From positions 1-64,000 of the forward strand of contig NZ_JACHBD010000004.1 in NCBI RefSeq assembly GCF_014200175.1: a stretch of DNA of 64,000 bases, read 5' to 3'. The position numbers were made by a program, and so were the translations under genes. The notes beneath the pieces are model-generated. The model was not told where the DNA came from. It saw nothing but the letters and a program-made list of their open reading frames with translations, and made no database searches. How positions within the stretch are numbered: position 1 is the first letter of the stretch; each line of letters opens with the position of its first letter. The stretch comes from Rhizobium lentis (GTDB lineage Bacteria > Pseudomonadota > Alphaproteobacteria > Rhizobiales > Rhizobiaceae). This document shows positions 1-8,689 of the stretch, one piece after another.

Positions 1-85
1 CGGCCGGCGGACGGACTTCATGAACGATCCGGAAGTCATTGCCAAACGGCAGAAGGCGCTGGCGCGGATGGAGGCTGCGGAATGA
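1..85 (+). CDS. C-terminal end of an upstream gene (partial, unrecognised)
   Basis: Only the last 27 or so codons are present, read in the frame starting at base 2 and ending with TGA at 83-85. The tail is charged and helical-looking (ends ALARMEAAE). No family can be named from so little. It is followed by about 360 bases without a convincing gene. The frame is open to the window edge and is rich in rhizobial-looking codons, so a real gene end is plausible but not proven. Confidence 0.45.
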   Translation, partial: GRRTDFMNDPEVIAKRQKALARMEAAE

Positions 86-446
86 ATGGTGTCGGCATAG
101 TCTCAAAGCTAAAGACGAAGGGCGCCTCTCACCCGCCCCCTCCCTACCCTTGCAACCCGGCCCAGCCGGTTCGGTCGGGGGCTGACGCCAGTGCCCGTGT
201 CGCGTTTCTAACTGGCTGGCGGCGCCGCACCTCTAGCCAGCTTTGACATTGTTTGTAGCCGCCCAGTTGAAGTGTCCTGTTTCTACAAAGTTGGAGTGTC
301 CCTCTCTCCCGTTTTGATGAACGTCGGGACGGGATTGGTTGCAATGAGCTAGCGTGAAATGGCGCTACGGCCTCCCCGCAAAGACGCATGCACGATGCGC
401 GCGCCGAACAAGGAGCTGGCCGGTTTAGTGTTGCCTTAAAGAAACT
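86..446. other. Gene-poor stretch with a possible decayed mobile-element end
   Basis: I see no convincing gene here; an open frame on the minus strand (144-545) overlaps the start of the next gene and has no recognisable family features. Bases 262-310 contain AGTGTCC twice (271-277 and 295-301), each followed by a T/C-rich run. Spaced direct repeats of this kind near a gene junction can be remnants of insertion-sequence termini, but no transposase remains, so the idea is tentative. Confidence 0.3.
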
Positions 447-485
447 GTGCAAGGATGCAGGTCTGTCATTCATGCCGGCGACCTG

Positions 486-2747
486 ATGAAGTTTCGAAGA
501 AATACAAAGATAGTTCGCAGCCTCGCGAACCCTCTGATGAGCCATGCGAGCGCATTCGCTCCGGCACTATTTGCGGCCGTTATCGCAGCCATCGTCGTCT
601 GGATGGCAACGGACTGGCGGCTTGAGCGGTCGTTGGCCGACGAACGCTCGGTTGTTGCCGGCGAGCTTGCGACGATGTCGTCTCGGCTTCAGACCAACCT
701 CAATAGCAATGTGAAGCTGTTGCAAGGTTTGGCGGCGGGTATCGCGGTCGATCCGGCGATGGGCCAGAACAGATTTTCCAAACTTGCCGCGCAAATTCTG
801 CAGCCTGAGTCACAATTGCGAAGCTTCGCCGCGGCGCCCGACATGGTGGTCCAGTGGGTTTATCCGGAAAAAGGAAATGAAAAGGCAATCGGACTCGACT
901 ACCGAAAAAATGAGAAGCAACGGGCCGCCGCGATGCTGGCGCGCAACACACACAATATCGTCCTGACAGGCCCGGTGGAGCTTGTCCAAGGCGGAACGGC
1001 TTTCGTTGTCAGGTGCCCGGTTTATATCGACGACGGAAACAGCCAGATCTTTTGGGGTCTGCTTTCGGGAATCATCGATATTCCGAGGCTATACCGCGAT
1101 AGCGGTCTCAGTTCGACCGACCTGGAGATCGCCATCAGCACGACGCCGGAGCCGAACTCGGCCAAACAGGTCTTTTTTGGCAGCCTGGAAACCTTTGAGA
1201 AGAAACCGGTCGTGGCCTCCGTCGATATGACGTACGGCCGATGGTCCCTCGCCGCACTTCCCAGGCATGGATGGGGCCAGAATAGCGGCATCGGCACTTT
1301 TGAGTTTTATGCCAGCCTGTTGGCCTTGTGTGTCGTCGCGCCGATCGTCTGGGTCGGATTTCTGACCAAATCGCGTCAGAAGACCATCGAAAAACTTCGC
1401 CTTCACAAGAGCAAGCTCGTACGAGCACGACAGAGGCTGGAGCACCTGTCACTGCATGACGCCCTCACCGGGCTACCCAATCGGCGGTTTGTCGACCAGA
1501 TGATCTCGCAGCCGCCAAGGCCTGATCTGCAAGACCGCCTGATCCTTATCCATATCGACCTTGACCGTTTTAAAGAGATCAACGACACGAAGGGGCACGC
1601 CGGCGGAGACATGGTCTTGCAAACAACGGCTTCACGGCTTGCCGATTTGACGGGCCCAAACGAGGTCGCGGCGCGCATCGGCGGAGACGAGTTCGTCTTC
1701 GCCAGCTGGAGTAGCAATCCCGAGCCTAAAGCAACGGAATTGGCCAGGCAGATTGTCGACACGCTGCAGCAGACCATCTTTATCGATGGAGCCGGTTATG
1801 TGGTCGGCGCAAGCGTCGGTGTCGCCTGGGAGACTGAACGCGCTCGCGACCGGGATCTCGGTCAGCTGCTTCTGAATGCCGATTTGGCTCTGTACGAGGC
1901 GAAGAAAGCCGGCCGCGGCCGCGCCGCGGTTTTCACCGAAGAGCTCCGCAGCGCGGCAATCCATTCAAAAGAACTGGCGGATGAATTCAATCAAGCGCTC
2001 GAACGCGATGAACTCATCGCGTTCTTCCAGCCACAGTTCAATGCAAACACGCTCGATATCGCAGGCGTCGAAGCGCTCGCCCGCTGGGATCATCCGCGAA
2101 AAGGTCTGCTCGGCCCGAACGCGTTTCTGGATGCTGCGGAAAGACTGGGCCGCAGTGGCGACATGGACAGGCTGATCCTGCAAAAGGCCCTGTTCGAGCT
2201 GACACGATGGGACGGCTTGGGAATGCAAATTCCACGGGTTTCAGTCAATATTTCAGCGCGCCGGCTGGCGCAGGCCAATCTGCTCGCCGAGCTGTCCGAG
2301 CTTCCCGCAGCGAAGGGTCGCCTGTGTTTCGAGCTGCTTGAGACGATCTCCTTCGACGAGCTTCAGCCTGCTCTGAACGAGGTCATTCCGGCAATCAAAG
2401 CGCTCGGCATTGAAATCGAGATCGACGATTTCGGCACGGAACATGCCAGTATTGTCGGCCTGCTTCGATTTGAGCCACGAAGGCTTAAGATCGATCGAGA
2501 GATCATCAAACCGATCATCGCGTCTGCATCTCAACGCCGTCTGGTTTCCTCGATTATCGAAATCGGCCGGTCTCAGAACATCGACATCGTTGCCGAAGGC
2601 GTGGAGACAATGGAGCATGCCAAGATCCTGAAAGATCTTGGCTGCCATTTGCTGCAAGGTTACGCTCTGGCCCGACCCATGACCTCGGAGCAGTTGATCG
2701 AATTTTGCCGTATGAAGGATAGAGAAGCGGCAAAGGCGGGCCGATAG
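486..2747 (+). CDS. Membrane-bound sensor with GGDEF and EAL domains (cyclic-di-GMP turnover)
   Basis: Predicted bifunctional diguanylate cyclase/phosphodiesterase. The order is an N-terminal membrane segment (FAPALFAAVIAAIVVW), a periplasmic region of about 230 residues resembling a CHASE sensor, a second membrane segment (YASLLALCVVAPIVW), a short coiled linker, GGDEF (signature ARIGGDEF, with DLDRFKEIND upstream) and EAL (GVEALARW, NISARR, IDDFGTE, KIDREI, AEGVE, LLQGYALARP). Both active sites look intact, although the usual DDFGTG is DDFGTE. No RxxD inhibitory site is evident before GGDEF. The frame opens with GTG at 447; ATG at 486 is preferred because it directly precedes the basic MKFRRN stretch and first membrane segment. 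Neither start has a strong ribosome-binding site. It stands alone on this strand. Confidence 0.88.
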   Translation: MKFRRNTKIVRSLANPLMSHASAFAPALFAAVIAAIVVWMATDWRLERSLADERSVVAGELATMSSRLQTNLNSNVKLLQGLAAGIAVDPAMGQNRFSKLAAQILQPESQLRSFAAAPDMVVQWVYPEKGNEKAIGLDYRKNEKQRAAAMLARNTHNIVLTGPVELVQGGTAFVVRCPVYIDDGNSQIFWGLLSGIIDIPRLYRDSGLSSTDLEIAISTTPEPNSAKQVFFGSLETFEKKPVVASVDMTYGRWSLAALPRHGWGQNSGIGTFEFYASLLALCVVAPIVWVGFLTKSRQKTIEKLRLHKSKLVRARQRLEHLSLHDALTGLPNRRFVDQMISQPPRPDLQDRLILIHIDLDRFKEINDTKGHAGGDMVLQTTASRLADLTGPNEVAARIGGDEFVFASWSSNPEPKATELARQIVDTLQQTIFIDGAGYVVGASVGVAWETERARDRDLGQLLLNADLALYEAKKAGRGRAAVFTEELRSAAIHSKELADEFNQALERDELIAFFQPQFNANTLDIAGVEALARWDHPRKGLLGPNAFLDAAERLGRSGDMDRLILQKALFELTRWDGLGMQIPRVSVNISARRLAQANLLAELSELPAAKGRLCFELLETISFDELQPALNEVIPAIKALGIEIEIDDFGTEHASIVGLLRFEPRRLKIDREIIKPIIASASQRRLVSSIIEIGRSQNIDIVAEGVETMEHAKILKDLGCHLLQGYALARPMTSEQLIEFCRMKDREAAKAGR

Positions 2748-2887
2748 CCTCGGCCGCATTCAAATGACGATCGCTATTGCGCCGTCTGTTTGTGCTTGCG
2801 AGCTTTCGTCAGCAGGTTCATTCTTATCTCTTGTGAAGCCCGCCGGCTGACATGGCCGTTGCACATCGGGTTTCGTGAGATGCAGCG

Positions 2888-5800
2888 ATGGACTGCGCCG
2901 GCTGCGGTTTCGATATTCAGAGCGGTTTTGCTTTCTGTCCGCGATGCGGCGCAAGGCAACCCCTCTCCTGCGCCGCCTGCGGCTATGCGTGTCAGCCCGA
3001 TTTTGCCTTCTGCCCCAAATGCGGCGCATCGATCTCAGGTATAGCCCCACCTGCGCCGAAGCCGATGATTGAGCTGCTGCCGGCGAAATCCGACAGCGAT
3101 GCCGACCGGCGTCCGGTGACGGTGCTGTTTGCCGATCTCTGCGGCTTCACCACGCTGAGCGAGCAGATCGACCCCGAAACCATGCGGGTGCTACAGAACG
3201 AATTGTTCGAAGAGATGACCCGGGCGGTGGAAGCCTATGGCGGCTTCGTCGACAAGTTCGTCGGCGACGCCCTTCTGGCGCTGTTCGGCGCGCCGGTTGC
3301 CCATGAGGACGATCCGGTGCGGGCGCTTGGCGCCGCACTTGATATGATCGACCGGGCCGCTGCGGTCGGCACACGCTGGCAGTCGCGCGCCGGCGTGCCG
3401 CTGCGCCTGCATATCGGCATCAATAGTGGCCCTGTCGTCACCGGCGGCTTCGGCGCGGCTGGCGCCAAATCCTATTCCGTGACCGGCGATACGGTGAACA
3501 CCGCCCAACGGCTGCAATCGATGGCCGGAGAAAACGATATTCTTGTCGGTCCCCTGACTTACCGCCTCACCCGCCATGCCTTTGCCTTCGACAGTCTCGG
3601 CGCGCAAACCTTGCGCGGCAAAAGCGGAAACGTCCACGTCCATCGGCTGACCGGGCTGCTGGACGCGCCGCATACGGCGCGCGGGCTCGAAAGTTTCGGC
3701 CTTCAGGCGCCGATGATCGGACGGGATGCGGAATTGTCGCGGCTGCTCGCCTGCCTCGATCTTGCTTGCGACGGCGCCGCGCAGCTCGTCCGGCTGATCG
3801 GCGAAGCGGGTATCGGTAAATCGCGTCTCGCCACCGAATTCGTCGGGCTCGCCACGAATGCGACCCGCTTCCCTGGCCTTGCTATCCGCAAAGCCACCTG
3901 CTCCCCCCTTGGCGAACAATCCTACGGCACCCTCGCCGCGGTCGTGCGAAGCGCCTACGGGATCGGCGAGCGCGACGATCGTGACAGGACACGACAGCTG
4001 TTGACGACGGGGTTTCGCGCACTCGATCTGACGCAGGACGATGTTGACGGGCTGCTTCCGCTGTTTCTGCATGTGCTCGGCCTCGGTAATCCCGATGGCG
4101 CGTTGCGGCACATCGAGCCGGAGCAGTTGCGGCGGCAGATCTTCTATGCGATCCGCACCGTCTTCGAGCGGCGGCTGGCGCAAGGCCCTCTCCTGCTGGT
4201 CATCGAGGATCTGCATTGGGCAGACGCGGCTTCGCTGGAAGTGCTTCGTTTCATGATGGACCGGCTGGAGCGCAGTCGGCTGATGCTGCTGGTGATCTAC
4301 CGGCCGACGTCGCAGACCGACCCGCTGAACTCCGATCGCGTCAATGTCACCGTGCAACGTCTTGGCCCACTCGCCGCGGCCGACGGGCAGAGGCTGCTTG
4401 CCGCCTTTTTTGGTGAGGCGCACGGCAAGCTGCCGGTTGCAATGCGCAAACGCATTCTCGACCGCGCCGGTGGCAATCCGCTCTTCATCGAGGAAATCCT
4501 GCGTGGGCTGATCGACATGGGTACGTTGCATCATGACGGTGAGCGCTGGCATGTTGCCGCCGATGACACCGACGTCGCCATCCCGGTGAACCTGCAAGCC
4601 TTGTTGCTTGCCCGCGTCGATCGTCTGCCGCAGGAGATGAGACGGTTGGCGCAGGAGGCGGCGGTGGTCGGCCCGAAATTCGATACCGCCCTGCTCCGCG
4701 CCGTCGCGACCGATCCGGCCGCCATCGATGCCGCGCTGGACTATCTCTGCGATGCCAATATCATCGAGGAGTTGCGCGGCCCCGATGCCGGCGGGTCGCC
4801 GGGCTATCGCTTCAGCCAGACGCTGATGCACGACGTCATCTACCAGAATCTGCTGCTGCAACGGCGCATGGAGCTCCATGGCAGGATCGGCCGGGTTCTG
4901 GAGCGCCAATATGGCGTGGCGCCTGAGCGTCCCGAGCATCTGGCGCAACTCGGTCATCACTTCAGCCTGACTACTATTAAAGCCAAGGGCGCCGCCTACC
5001 TGATGGCGGCTGGCGATCAGGCGCGTAAGACCTATGCCAATGACGATGCGATGCGCCTCTATCGGCAAGCCCTCGCGGCCTTCGCTGACGAGCCGGAGGT
5101 GACGCCGGACCAATTAGCGCTGCTGGAGCGCCTTGCCGACCTCTGCGGCCCTGCCGGCCGGCGCGACGATGCCTTGACCCATTATCAGCAGGCACTTGCC
5201 ATCCACCGCGCCAATGACGACCGGATTGCCGCAGCAAGGATATTGCGAAAGATCGGCCGCCTGCATCTCGATGCGGGGCGCCGCGACCAGGCGGAGGCGC
5301 ATTGCGCCGCCGCGGAAGCGATGATCGAGACGATCGATGCGCCGGTCGAACATGCCCACCTACTGCAGGAGCGCGGCCATCTGGCCTTCCGCATGGGTGA
5401 TCAGGCCGCCGCCGCCGAGTGGGCGACACAGGCGCTGCAATGCCTGCAAACGCTGCCGATCGACGGAACGACCGAAGCCGGCCGCGAGGCAGCTCGGGCG
5501 ATGGCGGAAGCGTTGAACACCAAGGGTGCAGCGCTCGCGCGGCTCGGACGCCGGCGAGATGCCGTGCAGGAAGTGGAGCGCAGCCTCTCGGTCGCCGAAA
5601 AAGCCGATCTGCAAAGTGCCGCCTGCCGGGCCTATTCCAATCTCGGCGTTCTCTACACGATCGTCGATCCGGCCAACGCCATCACGGTCTGCCGCCGGGG
5701 GCTGGAGGTCGCAACCCGCATCGGCGATCTCGGCTTCCAGGCGCGCCTTCTCGCCAACCTCGCAGTCTCCTGCTGCACCTTTACCGATCACTGTGCGGCC

Positions 5801-6133
5801 GAAGGCGTGCCGGCGGCGGAAAAGGCAGTCGAAATCGACCGGGCGCTCGATCAGCGCGATCATTTGTCCGTCCCGCTGATCGTGCTCGGCCAGATTCATC
5901 AATGCCATGGGCAGCCGAAGCTAGCTCGTAAGTATTACGAGGAAGCTCTTGAGGTTGCGAAGGAAATTGACGAGCCGCAACTGCTCTTTCCGTGTTATGA
6001 TGGCTTGGCGACGCTGAGCCTCGAATATGACGATATGGACGAAGCGGAACGGTATTTCACGCTGGCCCAGGATGTGTGCATCCGCCACAACCTGGATCCA
6101 GGTACGCTCGTCGTCTTGCCGTTTCTCGACTGA
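2888..6133 (+). CDS. Zinc-ribbon / class III nucleotide cyclase / AAA-ATPase / TPR protein
   Basis: A 1081-residue multidomain signalling protein. Residues 1-50 carry two CxxC...CxxC zinc ribbons (CAGC, CPRC, CAAC, CPKC). A class III adenylate/guanylate cyclase domain follows (VTVLFADLCGFTTLSEQ, then KFVGDALLALFG and YSVTGDTVNTAQRL, containing the metal- and transition-state-contacting positions of the family). Next comes a STAND/AAA-type ATPase with Walker A GEAGIGKSRL and Walker B LLLVIEDLHWAD, and the C-terminal half is helical TPR-like repeats. Such fusions are common in Rhizobiales, but their inputs and outputs are mostly unknown. The ATG at 2888 is chosen because it places the first zinc ribbon at the N-terminus. 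No signal peptide or membrane segment is visible, so it is probably cytoplasmic. It could make cAMP; catalytic competence is inferred from motifs only. Confidence 0.9.
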   Translation: MDCAGCGFDIQSGFAFCPRCGARQPLSCAACGYACQPDFAFCPKCGASISGIAPPAPKPMIELLPAKSDSDADRRPVTVLFADLCGFTTLSEQIDPETMRVLQNELFEEMTRAVEAYGGFVDKFVGDALLALFGAPVAHEDDPVRALGAALDMIDRAAAVGTRWQSRAGVPLRLHIGINSGPVVTGGFGAAGAKSYSVTGDTVNTAQRLQSMAGENDILVGPLTYRLTRHAFAFDSLGAQTLRGKSGNVHVHRLTGLLDAPHTARGLESFGLQAPMIGRDAELSRLLACLDLACDGAAQLVRLIGEAGIGKSRLATEFVGLATNATRFPGLAIRKATCSPLGEQSYGTLAAVVRSAYGIGERDDRDRTRQLLTTGFRALDLTQDDVDGLLPLFLHVLGLGNPDGALRHIEPEQLRRQIFYAIRTVFERRLAQGPLLLVIEDLHWADAASLEVLRFMMDRLERSRLMLLVIYRPTSQTDPLNSDRVNVTVQRLGPLAAADGQRLLAAFFGEAHGKLPVAMRKRILDRAGGNPLFIEEILRGLIDMGTLHHDGERWHVAADDTDVAIPVNLQALLLARVDRLPQEMRRLAQEAAVVGPKFDTALLRAVATDPAAIDAALDYLCDANIIEELRGPDAGGSPGYRFSQTLMHDVIYQNLLLQRRMELHGRIGRVLERQYGVAPERPEHLAQLGHHFSLTTIKAKGAAYLMAAGDQARKTYANDDAMRLYRQALAAFADEPEVTPDQLALLERLADLCGPAGRRDDALTHYQQALAIHRANDDRIAAARILRKIGRLHLDAGRRDQAEAHCAAAEAMIETIDAPVEHAHLLQERGHLAFRMGDQAAAAEWATQALQCLQTLPIDGTTEAGREAARAMAEALNTKGAALARLGRRRDAVQEVERSLSVAEKADLQSAACRAYSNLGVLYTIVDPANAITVCRRGLEVATRIGDLGFQARLLANLAVSCCTFTDHCAAEGVPAAEKAVEIDRALDQRDHLSVPLIVLGQIHQCHGQPKLARKYYEEALEVAKEIDEPQLLFPCYDGLATLSLEYDDMDEAERYFTLAQDVCIRHNLDPGTLVVLPFLD

Positions 6134-6207
6134 ATGGTTCGCGTCGCAATGATCGCGAAACATCGAATAGAGCAAGCGATTCAAACAAATAAAGGGAGGA
6201 ACGAACA

Positions 6208-6888
6208 ATGCAGGAGAACCACGCCGATAGACCACTACAACCCGGAGATCGCGCGCCCAACGTGGTGCTGGATGCGATCACCCGCCAGGGCAAGATCGCC
6301 ATCGACGACTTTCGCGGCCAGAGGCCGCTGCTCGTCGGCCTGTTCCGCGGACTGCACTGCCCCTTCTGCCGCAGGCAGATCGCCGCCATGGCCGAACTGA
6401 CCGATGCATTGCAGGAGAAAGGCATCGACAGCCTAACCGTCGTCAATACCCCGATCGAGCGAGCCCGCCTTTATTTCCGCTACCATCCGCTTCCCAACCT
6501 GCTGGCGGCCTCCGACCCCGAACGGGTATCGCATCGCGCCTTCGGCCTGCCGCGCCTTCAATTCACCGAGACCGAGAACGAGTGGCCGCACAAGGTCAGC
6601 ATGGACACGATGATGTCGATGCGCGTCGACATGCCGGGCGAGCTCCCCGAACCGATGAACCCGATCGCCGCGATGGAATTTCTCGACAAGGCTGACGGCT
6701 ATGAGATGACCGATGATGACAAGCGGATGGTCTCCCCCGGCGAAGGCCAGCTTGTCGGCGAATTCCTGCTCGATCGTGACGGCGTCGTGCGCTGGTGCTT
6801 CACCGAAGTCGAGGAGGCCGGCCGCCATATGTTCGGCGTTCCCGCGCCACGGGAAGTCATGTCGGCGGCGGCGAATATGGCGGTCTGA
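6208..6888 (+). CDS. Thioredoxin-fold AhpC/TSA-like peroxiredoxin family protein
   Basis: A 226-residue soluble protein starting like an AhpC/TSA domain (LQPGDRAPNVVLDAITRQG, then FRGQRPLLVGLFRG). The redox motif is HCPFCRRQ, a CxxC pair at the position where peroxiredoxins carry the peroxidatic cysteine, so it may act as a thiol oxidoreductase or atypical peroxiredoxin. The C-terminal part (GEFLLDRDGVVRW) matches the strand pattern of the fold. A good ribosome-binding site (GGGAGG) precedes ATG 6208. It lies 74 bases after the cyclase gene on the same strand and may be co-transcribed with it, but no functional link is evident. The substrate is unknown. Confidence 0.8.
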   Translation: MQENHADRPLQPGDRAPNVVLDAITRQGKIAIDDFRGQRPLLVGLFRGLHCPFCRRQIAAMAELTDALQEKGIDSLTVVNTPIERARLYFRYHPLPNLLAASDPERVSHRAFGLPRLQFTETENEWPHKVSMDTMMSMRVDMPGELPEPMNPIAAMEFLDKADGYEMTDDDKRMVSPGEGQLVGEFLLDRDGVVRWCFTEVEEAGRHMFGVPAPREVMSAAANMAV

Positions 6889-7032
6889 AGCGGCCGCCCT
6901 AAATCACCTGATCCGGAATGCGAAGCCGGCGCCCGCGGTCGGCGAAGGCGTGTCCGGGCGGCCTCTTGTCGAGATCCGGACATCGCCGCGCCATCCCATG
7001 GCACGCTCGCCGGTCGTGAGTGCTGCGGCGGA

Positions 7033-8541
7033 TTAATCCGGAAGACCGGCCTTGCGGTAGCCCTCTACGAAATGGTCAAGCGTGCGGGCGTCGCGAAACG
7101 GTTCGGTCGCCGCCCAATGGCGGATGGAAAAGCCGGGGTTGGCGACAAGGAAGAGTTCGGTCTCCGCCTGCGCCTCGTCGAGCCGGCCGAGCTGAGCAAG
7201 GCTTGCCGCCAGGAAACGGCGCGAGCTTGTGCGATACGTCTCGTCGCGGCGCAACGTCTCAACGGCGGCCCCATATTGCCCGGCCGCATATTGTGCCTGG
7301 CCGAGCGTCAGATAATACCAGCTTGCCGGAAACGGGTTCAGCCGGAACGCCTTGCGAATCTGCTCAAGCCCCTCCTCGACCCGCCCTGCTAGGACGGTAA
7401 CGTCGGATAATGCGGCAAGGGTATCGGCCTCGTTCGGGTCAAGTTCGATCGCCTTGGCGAACTCCGCATCCGCCGCGGCAAAATCGCGTTCATAGGCAAG
7501 AAGGTAGGCCAGCACCCAGCGACAGCCGGCATCGTTGGGGTCGATCGCAACGGCCTTGCGCGCTAAGTGTAAGGCGATGCTGCGGGTCGCTTCCGTCGGC
7601 CCGCCGCTATGAATCCACCCCATCCAGTGGTTCATGGCCAGCCACCGATAGGCCTCGGCATAGTCGGGGTCGAGGGCGACTGCGCGGGTCAGCATCAGAT
7701 GCGCCTCCTCAGCCGCCTGCGGGGAATCATCCATCAGCTTGCGCGCCCGCACGCAGAGATCGTAGGCCTCAAGACTTCTAGGCCGATGGCGCGGCGGCGG
7801 GGTACGCAGCCGGCCGAGCAGCGCCTCGACGATCCTGGCGGTCACCTCGTCCTGAACGACGAAAATATCGTCCAGGCTGCGATCGAAGCGTTCCGCCCAC
7901 AAATGAGTGCCGCTGACGGTGTCGACCAGCTTGGCGTTGACGCGCACGCGCCCCGCGGCGCGCCTCGCGCTGCCCTCCAGCAGGTATTGCACGCCGAGCT
8001 CCTCGGCCATCTCCAGCACGTCTACCGCCCTGCCCTTATAGGCGAAGGCCGAATTGCGGGCGATGACGAACAGACCCGGCATTCTCGAAAGGTCGGTAAT
8101 CAGGTCTTCGGTCAGCCCGTCCACGAAAGATTCCTGTTCGGGATCGTTGCCGATATTCAGGAAGGGCCGCACGGCGACCGATGGTTTGTCGGGCAGCGGC
8201 AAGGTCTTTCGCGTCACGCCGCTCAGCCGCCGCATGGAGCCCGTGAAGCGGTAGCCGACGCGCGGAACCGTTGCAATCCATTCGCCGCCGCCGGCGGCTG
8301 GGCCGAGCAGCTTGCGCAACTGCGCGATCTGGACGGTGAGGTTGCCTTCCTCGACCGCCATGCCCGGCCAAGCCGCGTCCATCAGCTCGGTCTTGGCAAG
8401 GATTTCGCCGGATCGCCCGACGAGCGCCGCAAGCAGCTTCAGCCCGCGATGGCCAATGGCAACGGGTTCATCATTCCGAAGGAGCGTTCCCGCATCCGGA
8501 TCAAGCACGAACGGACCAAAGGCAAAGAGCAATCCCTGCAT
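7033..8541 (-). CDS. Winged-helix transcriptional regulator with TolB-like and TPR regions (CadC-like)
   Basis: A 502-residue protein. Residues 1-100 form an OmpR/PhoB-type DNA-binding winged helix (ELMDAAWPGMAVEEGNLTVQIAQLRKLLG, then TVPRVGYRF). Residues 120-260 resemble the TolB-like N-terminal fold often fused to cyclases and CadC-type regulators (PSVAVRPFLNIGNDPEQESFVDGLTEDLITDLSR in segments). The C-terminal half is TPR repeats (for example AIELDPNEADTLAALSDV). It has no receiver domain and no clear membrane segment, so it is probably a cytosolic one-component regulator using protein or ligand contacts. It is divergent from the MFS gene at 8690 and may control it; the shared region holds a perfect inverted repeat at 8585-8608. 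The target is inferred from position only. Confidence 0.82.
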   Translation of the reverse strand: MQGLLFAFGPFVLDPDAGTLLRNDEPVAIGHRGLKLLAALVGRSGEILAKTELMDAAWPGMAVEEGNLTVQIAQLRKLLGPAAGGGEWIATVPRVGYRFTGSMRRLSGVTRKTLPLPDKPSVAVRPFLNIGNDPEQESFVDGLTEDLITDLSRMPGLFVIARNSAFAYKGRAVDVLEMAEELGVQYLLEGSARRAAGRVRVNAKLVDTVSGTHLWAERFDRSLDDIFVVQDEVTARIVEALLGRLRTPPPRHRPRSLEAYDLCVRARKLMDDSPQAAEEAHLMLTRAVALDPDYAEAYRWLAMNHWMGWIHSGGPTEATRSIALHLARKAVAIDPNDAGCRWVLAYLLAYERDFAAADAEFAKAIELDPNEADTLAALSDVTVLAGRVEEGLEQIRKAFRLNPFPASWYYLTLGQAQYAAGQYGAAVETLRRDETYRTSSRRFLAASLAQLGRLDEAQAETELFLVANPGFSIRHWAATEPFRDARTLDHFVEGYRKAGLPD

Positions 8542-8584
8542 AGAGCGGATCTATAGTCCATTTGGAAGTTTTTGAGAACTTTTT

Positions 8585-8608
8585 GGAGCGGCTTAATTAC
8601 GCCGCTCC
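8585..8608. promoter_or_regulatory. Perfect inverted repeat between divergent regulator and MFS genes
   Basis: GGAGCGGC at 8585-8592 pairs perfectly with GCCGCTCC at 8601-8608 around the AT-rich loop TTAATTAC. It lies in the 148 bases between the winged-helix regulator and the exporter. Neither strand has the U-run of an intrinsic terminator after the stem, and both flanking genes start away from it, so an operator is likelier than a terminator. This is inference. Confidence 0.4.
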
Positions 8609-8689
8609 TCCTATTCCGCAGAATTCCATCCTCTTTCGGGGCGGGGCCTCTGCCCCGTCACCCCAATGCCGACTGGCGAGGAAATCTGC

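Noticed and set aside
144..545. 133-residue minus-strand frame near the left edge
   Set aside because: Cys/Arg-rich, overlaps the start of the GGDEF-EAL gene and has no ribosome-binding site.
3191..5113. 640-residue open frame on the minus strand
   Set aside because: It lies wholly inside the cyclase/ATPase gene on the opposite strand and has no family motifs; high GC makes long antisense frames common.
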